The position numbers and the translations under genes were made by a program. From positions 21,869,775 through 21,933,774 of the forward strand of contig NC_068935.1 in assembly GCF_023091745.1 (NCBI RefSeq): a stretch of 64,000 nt of DNA. Reading direction: 5' to 3'. This document shows positions 11,757 to 22,799 of this stretch, piece after piece (the stretch's first letter is position 1; the number at the start of each line of letters is the position of its first letter). Below the pieces are notes generated by a model. The model did not search any database. It saw only the letters and a program-made list of their open reading frames with translations, and was not told where the DNA came from. This stretch comes from Budorcas taxicolor (lineage: Eukaryota > Chordata > Mammalia > Artiodactyla > Bovidae).

Positions 11757-11856
11757 TTTAAAAGTATTTAAACAACCATACTATCTAAGGCAATCTATTA
11801 AATTCAATTCACTCTCTATTAAATTACCAATGGCATTTTTCACAGAGAAAATGCAA
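11757..11856 (+). mobile_element. Inverted 5' segment of the adjacent L1
   Basis: About 100 bp of L1 ORF2 in the opposite orientation to the preceding L1. The blocks CCATACTATCTAAGGCAATC and AAATTACCAATGGCATTTTT are the ORF2 sequence lying directly upstream of the point where the neighbour is truncated. This is the layout expected of a twin-primed (5'-inverted) L1 insertion. Confidence 0.72.
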
Positions 11857-12503
11857 ATAAATAAATATCTATAGTGACTTTAGTAAACATTTTAAAGAAA
11901 TTTGTATTTTATTCACCACAAAAGCACATACTTTTCAGCACAGAGTTAATTCACAGAAATGCTTTACATATCTATTCAACTTACTAACACTCTTTGGTGT
12001 ATGGGATCTCAAGACAAAAGTGGGAAACCTACTGGATAAAAATATGTTCTTAAATAGCTTAGAGATCAAATACAAGTTATGAACAAATGAGGAGGCAGGC
12101 TCACTTGAACTCTAAGTGGTGGAGAAGAGGCAAAAAAAAAGGTCATGGGTGAAGTTTCTCCTGAAAAAGAATGCATGATGTTGGCCTTTAAATGGCATCT
12201 TCACTTTCTCCTGCTTGTCTTGGGAAATCTTGCCACACTTCCTTTCTCCTAGATGATTAAAATGTATGGGCATGCTTTAGTCTAATGGACACACTAACCT
12301 ATGACTCAACAAAACTCAACTTTTCATCAGTTAGCTATTTATCAATAGTAGGTTTGGGAATATCCTGGCAGATATGACATGGGGAGACTGAATGAGGAAA
12401 CCAGTTATGTCCCATCATATACTCCATTTACAATTTTTGGTCTTCTAAGGCATTTATAAGCTCTACATAAAATTGTGTACTCTTTCCATCTCCTTCATTC
12501 TTT
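11857..12503. other. Apparently unique sequence
   Basis: About 650 bp with no repeat I recognise and no convincing reading frame. It separates an L1 from a BovB. There is an A9 run at 12132-12140. Confidence 0.45.
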
Positions 12504-13165
12504 CAGTTCAGTTCAGTCGCTCAGTCATGCCTGACTCTTTGTGACCCCATGGAGGCAGCATGCCAGGCCTCCCTGTCGATCACCAACTCCCAGAGCTTAC
12601 TCAAACTTGTGTCCATTGAGTCAATGATGCCATCCAATCATCTTGTCCTCTGTCATCCCCTTCTTCTCCTGCCTTCAATCTTTCCCAGCCTCAGGATCTT
12701 TTCAAATCAGTTCTTTGTATCAGGTGCCCAAAGTATTGCAGTTTCAGCTTCAGCATCAGTCCTTCCAATGAATATTCAGGACTGATTTCATTTAGGATGG
12801 ACTGGTTGCATCTCCTTGCAGTCCAAAGGATTCTCAAGAGTTTTCTCCAACACCACACTTCAAAAGCATCAATGCTTTGGTGCTCAGCTTTCTTTATAGT
12901 TCAACTCTCACATCCATACATAACTACTGGAAAAATTATAGCTTTTACTAGACAGATCTTTGTTGGCAAAGTAATGTCTCTGCTTTTGAATATGCTGTCT
13001 AGGTTGGTCATAACTTTCCTTCCAAGGAGTAAACGTCTTTTAATTTCATGGCTGTAATCACAATCTGCAGTGATTTTGGAGCCCCCAAAAATAAAGTCAG
13101 CCACTGTTTCCACTGTTTCCCCTGTTTCCCCATCCATTTGCCATGAAGTGATGGGACCAGATGCC
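12504..13165 (-). mobile_element. BovB LINE 3' fragment (antisense)
   Basis: The 3' tail is at left (GTTCAGTTCAGTCGCTCAG at 12505) and the 5' truncation is near 13165, just downstream of the RT core. Minus frame 13137-12901 gives the usual C-terminal block (VADFIFGGSKITAD). It abuts an old L1 at right. No target duplication was found. Confidence 0.92.
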
Positions 13166-13684
13166 TATTGAGCTGTAGGAGTTCTTATATTAATATATTC
13201 TGAATATTAACCTCTTATCCAATATATGTTTTGCATACATTTTTTCTTTTCTGTAGGTTGCTTTTTCATTCTGTTTATTATTTCTTTGTTGTGCAGAAGT
13301 TTTAAAATTTGACATAGTTTTTTCTATTTTTGCTTTTGTTACCTGTGTTTATGGTGTCATACCCAAGATGTCATTGCCAAGTCCAATTTTCATGAAGTTT
13401 TTCTGCTATTTTTTTTTTCTAAGAATCTTATAGTTTCAGGTCTTATGCTTCAGTCTAATCCATTTTTACTTTATTTGTTGTATGGTGTAAAATAAAGGTC
13501 CATTTTCCTTCTTTGGCATGGAAATATCCAGTTTTACTGATGCCATTTCTTGGAGAGACATTCCTTTCCTCACTGTATATATAGACTTGTCACCTTTGTC
13601 AAAATCATTTGACATGAGGGTTTATTTCTGAGCTTTCTGTTCTGTTCCATTGAGCTATATGTCTGTGTTTATATCAGTACCATT
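13166..13684 (-). mobile_element. Old L1, segment 1 (ORF2 3' region, antisense)
   Basis: Left piece of a long, old, antisense L1 that resumes at 14445 and again at 18055. Blocks TTGAGCTGTAGGAGTTCTTA and GTTGCTTTTTCATTCTGTTT are antisense sequence around the ORF2 end. Its own 3' UTR is absent at left, where the BovB abuts. Confidence 0.82.
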
Positions 13685-14444
13685 CTTTTTTTCCTCCCAG
13701 TTTTATTAAGATATAATTGATATAGAGTACTGTGTAAGTTGTATAGCATAATGACTTAACTTACATGTATCATGAAATGATCACCACAATAAATTTAGCT
13801 AACATCCATTGTGTCATAGAAAACTGAAGAAAAAAGGGCTTCCCAGATGGTGCTACTGGTAAAGAACCCACCTGCCAATGCAGCAGACATCAGAGACCCT
13901 GCCCGGGTTCCATTGCTAAATTGGGAAGATCACCTGGAGAAGGGAATGTCAACCCACTCTAGCATTCTTGCCTGGAGAATCCCATGGACAGAAGAGCCTG
14001 ACAGGCTACAGTCCATAAGGTTGCACAGAGTTGAACATGACTGAAGCAACTTAGCTTGCATGCACAAAAGAAAAAAAATTTCCTTGTGATTTGAACTTAA
14101 TATTTTCTTTCTTAACAACTTACATGTATATTATACAGCAGTCTTAACTATAGCCATCATGTTGTACATTATATCACTGGTATTTTATCTTACAAGTAGA
14201 AGTTTGTATATTTTGGCTACCTTCATCTAGTTTCCCTTTACCCCATCCCACATGTCTGATAACCACAAATCTAGTATCTTTTTCTATGAATTTGGTCCTT
14301 TTTAAGATTCTACATATAAGTGAGATTACACAGTATTTGTCTTTCTCTATCTTATCTCACTTAGCATAAGGCCTTCAAGGTCCACTCATGTTGTTGCAAA
14401 TGGCAGATTTTCTGATTTTTATGGCTGGATAATATTCCATTTGC
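13685..14444 (-). mobile_element. L1 3' UTR nested in older L1 (antisense)
   Basis: A poly-T start at 13685 followed by TTTTATTAAGATATAATTGA is the antisense tail and 3' end of an L1. It continues to GGCTGGATAATATTCCAT at 14424. It splits the host L1 between its CAGTAC and CATACTGTTTTGATTACT sequences, which are adjacent in intact L1. It is itself split by the Bov-tA at 13836, giving three nested layers. Confidence 0.8.
13836..14069 (+). mobile_element. Bov-tA SINE
   Basis: Full head-to-tail Bov-tA in the forward sense: head from GGGCTTCCCAGATGG, B-box-like GGGTTCCATTGC near 13904, body with CTTGCCTGGAGAATCCCATG, and tail to about 14069. It sits in the L1 3' UTR at an A-rich target; AAGAAAAAA-like sequence flanks both sides. 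Confidence 0.9.
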
Positions 14445-17033
14445 ATCATACTGTTTTGATTACTATAGCTTTCTAATATGTTTTGAAATCATGAAGTGTA
14501 AGATCTCCAAATTTGTTGTAATTTTTCAAAGTTGTTTTGGGTATTTGTGGTTCTTTGAGATTTCATATGAATTTTAGGATTTTTTTTCTATTTCTACAAA
14601 AATGCTATTGGGGTTTTAATAAGGATTGCATTAAATCTGTAGATTGCTCTGTATTGTGTGCACATTTTAATAATATTAAGTCTTCTAATCTATGAATACA
14701 AGACATCTTTTCAATTATTTCTATCTTTAATTTCTTTCAGCAATGGTTTAATTTTTCACATGTAAACATTTGCCTCCTTGGTTAAGTTTATTCAAAAATA
14801 TTTTATTATTTTTGATGGTATTGTAAATGAGATTATTTTCTTAAATTGTTTTTTAGATTGTTCATTGTAAATAAAAATACAGCTGATTTTTGAGTATTGA
14901 TTTTGTATACTGCATTTTGCTTTATTCACTTATTAGTTTTAACAGATTTTTTGGGGGGGAATCTTTAGGGTTTTCTACATAAAATATCATGCTATCTACA
15001 AAAATAGATAGTTTACTTCTTCTTTTGCCATTTGGATGCATTTTATTTCCTTCTCTTGCTTAATTGCTCTGACTATAACTTCTAGTACTAGTTTGAATAA
15101 ATATGGAAAGAATGTGATGCTTTGCTTGGCCTTTTCCTGATCTTAGAGGAAAATATTTCATCTTCAACCACTGAGTATGATGTAAGATGTGGACTTTTCA
15201 CATATGGACTTTATTATGTTGAAAGAATTTCCTCTGTACCTAGTTTGGTGAACTTTTTTTTTTTAAATCACAAAAGGGTATTAAATTTTGTCAAGTACAT
15301 TATTTTAATCAATTGAGATGACCATGAGATTTTTATCTTTCATTCCATTGGTGTGGTGTATTACACTGATTGTTTTTCATATGTTAAAGCATAGTTGCAT
15401 TCCATGGAAAAATCCCACATGTTCTGTTGTATAATTTTATTAATGTACTACTGAATTTGGTAGTGTTTTCTTTAGGAATTTTGCATCACTATTCACCAGA
15501 GATATTGGTTTGTAGCTTTTTTTTTTCTTGTTGTACCATTGACTTTGATACCAGAGTAATTGTGACCTCGTATAATGAGTTTGGAAGTGTTTCCTCCTTT
15601 TCTATTTTTCTGAAGAGTTTGAGAAGGATTGGTGTAAATTCTTCTTTCAATATTTGGCAGAATTCTCCAGTGAACCACCTGTTTCTGGGCTTTACTTTTT
15701 GAGAGACATCTGATTACTGATTCAACCTCTTTACTAGTCTTAACTAGTAAAAATCTGTTCATATTTTTTATTTCATTGTGGTTTAATCCTGGTAACGTAT
15801 ATTTTTAGAAATTTACCAATTTCTTTTTTTTTTTTACCAATTTCTTATAAGTTATCTATTTGTTGGCATATAATTGTTCATAATAACCTTTTATAATTCT
15901 TTCTATTCCTCTGACATACATTGTGATGACCCCCCACCCCACCACATGACTTTTTCAAGTCTTTTTCCTTTGTCTAGCTAAGGGTTTTTCAACTTTGTTT
16001 ATCTTTAAAAAAATCACCTCAGTTTCATTGACTTTTTTCTATGGTTTTTCTGTTCTAATATGTGATCTATGCTGGAGAACATTCCATTTGCACATGAGAA
16101 AATATATATTCTGTTCCTGTTGGGTAAAATGATCTATATGTGGCTATTAGATCCAGTTGGCCTATAGTCTTTTTTCAGGTTCTGTTTCCTTATTGATATT
16201 TCTTTCTGGTTGTTTTATTCTTATGGAAAATGATTATTGAAGTCTCCTGCTATCATTGTTTTACATTCTATTTCTCCCTTCAGTTCTATCAGTGCTTGTT
16301 TCATATATTTAGGTGCATATATATTTATAATTGCTATATCTTCCTGGTGAATTGACCCTTTATCATTATATAATGACTTTTTTATCTTATGGCAGTTTCA
16401 GCTTAATGTCAATTTTGTTGGGCATAGGTATGGCCACCCCGTTCTCTTTTGGTTACTATTTGCATGCAATATCTTTTTACATAATTTCACTTTCAGCCTT
16501 TGTGTATCCTCATATCTGAAGTGAGTCTCTTGTAGATAGTATGTAGTTGCATTGCATTTTTAAAATCCATTTAATTATTCTATATCTTTAGATTGAGGAA
16601 CTTAATCCATTTATATTTAAAATTATTCCTTATATGGAAGGAATTACTATTGCATTTTGTTGTTTTCTGTCTTTTAGCTATTTGTCTCTATTCTCCTTTT
16701 TTGCTGCTTTAATTTGTATTTTGTTGATATTTTGTATGACATGCTTTGATTCCTTTCTCATTTTCTTTCATATATCTTTTTGATAGTTTCTTTGTGGCTA
16801 CTACAGGACTTACGAAAAACTACTTAACTATAAAAATCTGTTTCAAGCTGATGATGAATTAATTACTGTTGTACTAAAAAGCTCTTTTCCAGTCTCCATC
16901 ACTTTATGTTATGAATGTCACAAAAAATCTTCATATATTCTGTATCCATTATAGTAGTTAATAATTATAGTTATTTTTTATGCTCTTGTATTTTAATTTC
17001 TATACCAGGATTAAAAGTGATTTGTGTGCTACC
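14445..17033 (-). mobile_element. Old L1, segment 2 (ORF2, antisense)
   Basis: Antisense ORF2 of the same old L1, resuming at CATACTGTTTTGATTACT. It runs from the ORF2 C-terminal part back through the RT region (antisense blocks near 15120-15680 such as GAGTTTGAGAAGGATTGGTG) and into the region upstream of ORF2. No frame longer than about 90 codons remains, consistent with age. The host was broken at 17034 by a BovB insertion. Confidence 0.85.
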
Positions 17034-17045
17034 ATTACATATAAC
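17034..17045. repeat. Target-site duplication, left copy
   Basis: ATTACATATAAC at 17034-17045 recurs exactly at 18043-18054, on the far side of the BovB. In the host L1 only one copy would be expected. Confidence 0.9.
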
Positions 17046-18042
17046 TGCCTCTTGAGAAATCTGTATGCAGGTCAGGAATCAATAGTTAGAAGTAGACACA
17101 GAACAACAGACTGATTCCAAATCAAGAAAGGAGTATGTCAAGGCTGTATATTGTCACTCTGCTTATTTAACTTATATGCAGAGTACATCATGAGAAATGC
17201 TGGACTGGATGAAGCACAAGCTGGGATCAAGATTGGCAGGAGAAATATCAATAACCTCAGATATGCAGATGACGCCACCCTTATGGCAGAATGTGAAGAA
17301 AAACTAAAGAGCCTCTTGATGAAAGTGAAAGAGGAGAGTGAAAAAGGTGGCTTAAAACTCAACATTCAGAAAACTAAGATCATGGCATCTGGTCCCAACA
17401 CTTCATGGGAAATATATGGGGAAACATTGGAAACAGTGAAAGACTGTATTTTCTTGGGCTCCAAAAATCACTGCAGATGGTGACTGCAGCCATGAAATTC
17501 AAAGATGTTTGCTCCTTGGAAAAACAGCTATGACCAACCAAGACAGCATATTCAAAAGTAGAAACAATAACTTTGCCAACAAAGGACTGTCTAGTCAAAG
17601 CTATGGTTTTTCCAGTAGTCATGTATGGATGTGAGAGTTGGATTACAAAGAAATCTGAATGCTGAAGAATTGATGCTTTTGAAGTGTGGTGTTAGAGAAG
17701 ACTCTTGAGAGTCCCTTGGACTTCAAGGAGATCCAACCAGTCCATTCTAAAAGAAATCAGTCCTGAATATTCATTGGAAGAACTGATGCTGAAGCTGAAA
17801 CTCCAATACTTTGGCTGCCTGATGCGAAGAACTGATTCATTATAAAAGACCCTGATGTTGGGAAAGATTGAAGACGGGAGGAGAAGGGGCCGACAGAGGA
17901 TGAAATGGTTGGATGGCATCACTGACTCAATGGACATGAGTTTGAGTAAGCTCTGGGAGTTGGCGATGGACAGGGAGGCCTGGCATGCTGCAATCCATGG
18001 GATCTCAAGGAGTTGGACATGACTGAGTAACTGAACTGACTG
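17046..18042 (+). mobile_element. BovB LINE with partial RT, bounded by 12-bp TSD
   Basis: A 997-bp 5'-truncated BovB from the RT palm (TGCCTCTTGAGAAATCTG) to a short GAACT tail. RT frame 17151-17483 carries an intact RYADD motif (17262-17273) but ends in a frameshift near 17465. Its DEAQAG-type sequence and the CCTGATGTTGGGAAAGATTG 3' block mark an older BovB type than the copy at 2284. The exact flanking duplications fix both ends and show insertion into the old L1. Confidence 0.96.
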
Positions 18043-18054
18043 ATTACATATAAC
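18043..18054. repeat. Target-site duplication, right copy
   Basis: Second copy of ATTACATATAAC, immediately after the BovB 3' end; the old L1 resumes right after it. Confidence 0.9.
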
Positions 18055-19790
18055 AGCATCCTGTACTTCTCTATATATGTACATTTACCATTTTTATATT
18101 TTCATATGCTTTCATGTGGCTATATAGTATGATTTTATTTTAGCTCATAGGATTCCCTTTAGCTTTCCTTATAAGCCAAATCTAGTGGTAATGAACTCAG
18201 TCAACCTTTGTTCCTTTGGGGAAGTCTACATTTTCCTTTGAAGAGTTTTGCCGGATATTGTATTGTTGAGCAGCAGATTTGTTTGTTTGTTTTCATTCAA
18301 CAGTTTGAATACATCATGTCACTCCCTTCTGGATTGCAAGGATTTTGTTGAAAAAATTCACTGATAATCTAATTGGAATTCCCTTGTGTGTGATAAGTTG
18401 CTTTTTTCTTTTTTTGCTTCTTTCAAAATTATTTCTTGGGCTTTTGCAGTTTGATTATAATGTGTCTGGTGTAGACCTCTTTGAATACATTCAAAGCCAG
18501 AAAAGCCAGAAAACCCACAGTTCATTTCCTTTCTCAGATTTTGGAAAGTTTTCAGCCAATGTTTCTTCAAATAATCTCTCTGTCCCTTTCTTCTCCTTCT
18601 AGAACTCCTATTTTTCCACTGGATGGTTTCTTACAAGTCTGTCTTTCTTTTCTTTCCTTTTTTTTTTTTTTTTTGCCCCTCTGCTTCAGTAATTTCAAAT
18701 GATCTGTCCTTTGTTTGAGTTTGCTGATTCTTTCTTCTTCAAGTCTTCTATGGAATCCTCCTAGTAATTTTTAAAATTCAGGTATTGTATCCTCCAGCTC
18801 CAGAATTTCTCTTTGGTGCTTATAACAGTCCGTTTCTCTTTGCTGATTTTTTTTTTGTTGTTGTTGTTCATGTATCATTTTCCTGATTTTTTTTTAGTTG
18901 TCTATCTGTATTCTTCTGTAGATGGTTGGGCCTCTTTAAGACAATTATTCTGTATTCTTTATATCCTTGTCTCTTTGGGGTTGGTGTCTAGAGATTTATT
19001 TTGTTCCTTTTATTGGGCCATGGTTCCCTCTTTCTTCATGTGCCTTGTGACTTTTCTGATTTTAATGTATTTGAAAAATAGCCACTTCTCCTAGTCTTTA
19101 CAGTCTGGCTTCATACAGAGAAAGACTTTCACCAGTCTTTTCACCTGTAGATTCTAGGGCCCTCTGAAACCTTTGGGGGGCATGTGGCTTTTCTGGGCTT
19201 GTGTGTGTAATTTCACAATTAAATTTGCTAGGATTTTATTTGTTGTTGTTGTTGTTTATTTTTTCCCTGGAGCTCATAATCTTTTTTTCCCTCTATTGTC
19301 TATCTGTGAGATTGCAGGTTCCTTGGTGCTAAGGCAGGAAGCCTCCTGGCTCTCCTTTGTTCTTGGCAGCCGCCAGGCACCCAAAGTATGCAGACTTTTA
19401 AATAGTTATTCAAATTAGGTGAGACAGATAGCAGTCCCTCTGGAAGTTCTCTGAAAGGCCAGAATGCTGTACTCATGTTCTATTTTTCTCCTTCTCTAAA
19501 GAGAAACCATGAGTTGAATATTTTCCTGATTGTGTCAAGTTGCACCAGCCTCCATTTGTGGCACCACGAGCTCTCTGGTGTGCAGCAAGTTGCCTCAACT
19601 CTCCCTTGCTATCAGCAATCTTTGGGCATACAAACTATACTGATACTGTTAGTACCTTGAGTCAAGCAAGGAAGAAATAAGTCCCTCAGGTGGCCCTCTG
19701 AAAAGCTGTATCAGTGGATGGACCTTTCACTCTTCTCTTTCATCTTGAAGGGAAAAGCTATGGGCCAAGATGAGCAGGGAAGGCTTGGGG
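18055..19790 (-). mobile_element. Old L1, segment 3 (upstream / 5' region, antisense)
   Basis: Continuation of the old L1 beyond the BovB, towards its 5' end. Blocks TTTGATTATAATGTGTCTGG (18451) and GTGTAGACCTCTTTGAATAC are typical of the L1 region upstream of ORF2. From about 18700 to 19790 the match is to the 5'-most L1 sequence (for example the CCTAGTCTTTACAGTCTGGC block at 19091) and becomes less certain. Together with segments 1 and 2 this is one nearly 5 kb element, lacking its 3' UTR. Confidence 0.7.
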
Positions 19791-19814
19791 GAGGGGTTAT
19801 CACAGAAAAAATGA

Positions 19815-20328
19815 AACATCTCTATTTTTAAATTGGAGTATAATTGCTTTACAATATTTTGTTAGTTTCCGCTGTACAACAACATGAATCAGCTTTATGT
19901 ATACATATATCCCCTCCTTCTTGAGCCTCCCTCCGACCCCCCATCCCACCCCTCTAGGTCATCACAGAGCACCAGGGTGAGCTCCCTGTGTTACACAGCA
20001 GGTTCCCACTAGCTGTCTATTTTACCCACGGTAGTGTATATACGTTAATATTACTCTTTTAATTCGTCCCAGCCTCTCATTCCCCTGCTTTGTCCACAAG
20101 TTTGTCTCTACATCTGTGTCTCTATTCATGCCCTACAGATAGTTTCTTCAGTACTATTTTCTAGATCCATATATATATGCATTAATATATATTTGTTTTT
20201 CTCTTTTTGACTTACACTGTATGACAGGCTCTAGGATCATCCATGTCTCTACAGCTGACTGAACTTTGTTCCTTTTTATGGCTGAGTAATATCCCATTGT
20301 ATATAATCTTCTTCATTCATTCATCTGT
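19815..20328 (-). mobile_element. L1 3' UTR fragment (antisense)
   Basis: Starts TTTTTAAATTGGAGTATAAT and continues through ACATGAATCAGC and CCTCTAGGTCATCACAGAGC blocks, the ruminant L1 3' UTR in antisense. 5'-truncated near TCATTCATCTGTC at 20328. It is similar in extent to the fragment at 54563. Confidence 0.88.
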
Positions 20329-20462
20329 CAAAACACCTCTTATTCATTTCAATGCAGCTGTTTTCAACTTTGTGCTTGCTTGTGGGTACTGCAACTTAGC
20401 TAGTTTCTGGAATTGTCATAAAGTTGTCATAAAATTGTCATATAGTTAATTCAGTGTTTCTA

Positions 20463-20675
20463 TGGGCTCCCCTGCTGGCTCAGATGGTAAAGAATCTGCC
20501 TGCAATATGGTAGACCTGGGTTCGATCCCTGGGTCAGGAAGATATCCTGGAGAAGGGAATGGAAACCCATCCCAGTATTCTTGCCTGGAGAATTCCATGG
20601 AGAGAGGAGCCTGGTGGGCTACAGTCCATGGAGTCACAAAGAGCTGGACACGACTGAATGATTAACACTTACTAA
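20463..20675 (+). mobile_element. Bov-tA SINE
   Basis: Complete head (TGGGCTCCCCTGCTGGCTCA), intact B-box-like GGGTTCGATCCC near 20519, body and tail to a GACTGAATGATTAACAC-like end near 20670. It lies in otherwise unassigned DNA. Confidence 0.93.
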
Positions 20676-21397
20676 CTTGACTCTTACTAAGTATGGGAGA
20701 ATGAAGGCTAGGACTTCCTATTCTACCATCCTACCCTTTTGAAACTGCTTTGGAATTGTTTTCAAAAGAAATATTTTTGAGAAAGTGTTGTTATAAAATC
20801 TGTAATTCAGATTAAAGCTGTTTCTTCATTTTGCCACAGTCATCACGTGAAGATTAAATACTTGGACCATGAGCCAACTGGTTTTTACCAAGTTACTAAG
20901 AGTCTTCTTTTAGGCTTAGGCTTATCTATAACTTTTCATATTGAAACGCTTAATTGGACCTTTCCCTCTCTGATATTTATATCATTCTTCTCCTTCCCAT
21001 TACCATTAGAATTTTTCTCTCCACATAGCTCTTTGTCCTTTTCATGATTATGTAAATTCCCCTCCCACGCAAAATTCCCCTATGTTTCCTCTTTCCATAC
21101 ATCTCCCTTATTCCAGTGCTTCCAAAGATAAGCTTAAGAGAAGAAAAAAAAAAGGTAGTGGAATCAAATTCTGTTTAGACAGACCTCCCAACACTCTATT
21201 TATTGCCTACCCCACCACCACAACCACTGAATGCTTAGTTCTGTTGCTAACTCTGTTTTATTTCAGCTTATTGTGGGTGTCATAGTTTTCAGAATTAGCA
21301 CAGGCACTGACAGTGTTTGCCCTCTGAAAACCAGGTTACTTTACATAGTCCTCTGTATGTCTCCAAATTTCCCCTTATGTCCTACTAAGAAAGGCTT
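20676..21397. other. Apparently unique sequence
   Basis: About 720 bp with no recognised repeat. Open frames here are short and lack any domain I know. There is an A10 run at 21145-21154. Confidence 0.45.
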
Positions 21398-21590
21398 CTA
21401 ATTACTGAATGCTTACTGTATGCCAGGTTCTCTTTTTTTAATATTGCCTTTGTATCATACTATTTAATCTATATAACAACTATGTAAGTTAAGTGTTTTC
21501 AATATTCCTATTTTACTGATTAGAAAACTGAAATTAGGAGAAGCCGTGCCTTGCCTAAGAACACATAACTATTATGGGGCACAGTCAAAA
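21398..21590 (-). mobile_element. MIR SINE (antisense)
   Basis: The succession ATGCTTACTGTATGCCAGGT, then AATCTATATAACAACTATG, then TTTTACTGATTAGAAAACTG, then TTGCCTAAGAACACA is the MIR core read backwards. It is old and moderately diverged. Confidence 0.8.
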
Positions 21591-21778
21591 TATAAACAAA
21601 AAAGAATCATCCATGAACCAATAAACCAAGGAATCTTTAACCGTACAACATGGATAATGACTAATCTGCTTTTGTGCATCTGAGGTTAAGAAAATGCCTA
21701 GAATCAACTATTTCTTCAGAAAGTCCTGGTTCATTTGGAGAATATTATTAGAAATAAATATTGGGATATAGATGTACT

Positions 21779-21857
21779 CATTATTACTGGAGTGTCATTG
21801 CTTGTAGGCCATCTCGGGTGGCTGGTTCATTACTACTAGAGTGTCATTGCTTGCAGG
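21779..21857. repeat. Two diverged 30-bp direct repeats
   Basis: Units at 21779-21808 and 21828-21857 share 27 of 30 positions (CATTATTACTGGAG versus CATTACTACTAGAG, then GTGTCATTGCTTG). The period is 49 bp. No function is evident. Confidence 0.7.
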
Positions 21858-22194
21858 TGGCTCTAACTGCCATCTATTTATTTAGCTTTTCAATTCCAGT
21901 ACATGTATATAACAATTTCAGAATTGCTAATCTGTATCCTCAATGGAGGAGATAAAAAGAAAACTTTATCAACTAGATTTCAGTGCTTACGAAGTTTATT
22001 TTTCCTTTAGCCTTACACTCTTCACTCATTTTCAAAGTTACTTAGATTAACAACTTTTCCATCAACCTTCTTTAGGGAGATTTTTTCATGCATTTGTGAT
22101 ACAGATAGATTGATTTCTTACATTCTGAATTCCATCCTGGAATCCTGTGATCTCCTAGATGATGTTTTAAAATTTGCATACATAAGTTTTACTC
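21858..22194. other. No feature recognised
   Basis: AT-rich DNA between a short tandem duplication and an old L1 3' UTR. Confidence 0.4.
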
Positions 22195-22645
22195 TTTGTG
22201 CTATAAAGGTCTTTGGGTTTTGACAAATGCTTAGTGTCATGTATCTACCACTACTTTTTCATACAAAAGAGTTTCACTAATAAAAAAAAATTTTTTTTCC
22301 TATGCTTCATCTAATCTAAATTCACCTTCTTCCCAAGAAACCTTGGCAATTATTCATAGTTTTACTTATTTCAGAATGTCATATCTTTGGGATGACAAAA
22401 TATTTAGCATTTTTAGACTGGCTCCTTTCACTAAGCAATATTCATTTAAGGTTGATCCATGCCATTTCATGACTTGATATTTAATTTCATTACTGCTGAA
22501 TCATATTCAATTATATGGATGTACCACAGTTTGTGTATCTATTCACCTATTGAAAAGCATCTTGGCTATTTCCAATTTTTGTCAGTTAGGAATATTTTTG
22601 TTATGAATTTTTACTTGCAGATTTTGTGTGGACATAAGTTTTCAA
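22195..22645 (-). mobile_element. Old L1 3' UTR fragment (antisense)
   Basis: Antisense blocks such as GGTTTTGACAAATGC, CTGGCTCCTTTCACTAAG, GATGTACCACAGTTTGTG and TGTGTGGACATAAGTTTTCA occur in the order expected of an old mammalian L1 3' UTR. Highly decayed. Confidence 0.7.
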
Positions 22646-22799
22646 GAAAGTCAGGCAAATATACAAGACTGAGGCAGTAGCTACACAAGATGAGCCTAGA
22701 GTATCTGATAGTACCAGAAAATACAGAAGTCCCCTCAAAAATGAATCAAATCCCGCAGTGATGGGCAGCATGTCAGAAGGACACAGGAGCCAACTGAAA

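Noticed and set aside
8506..11856. One tandem-duplicated L1
   Set aside because: The two halves differ too much and belong to L1 types of different age; each starts with its own 3' UTR.
13165..13166. Target duplication for the BovB at 12504-13165
   Set aside because: No matching flanks could be found; the junction with the old L1 may be a deletion.
20463..20675. tRNA-like B-box motifs (GGTTCGATCCC) as tRNA genes
   Set aside because: They sit in Bov-tA heads followed by SINE bodies; no cloverleaf with a proper acceptor stem.
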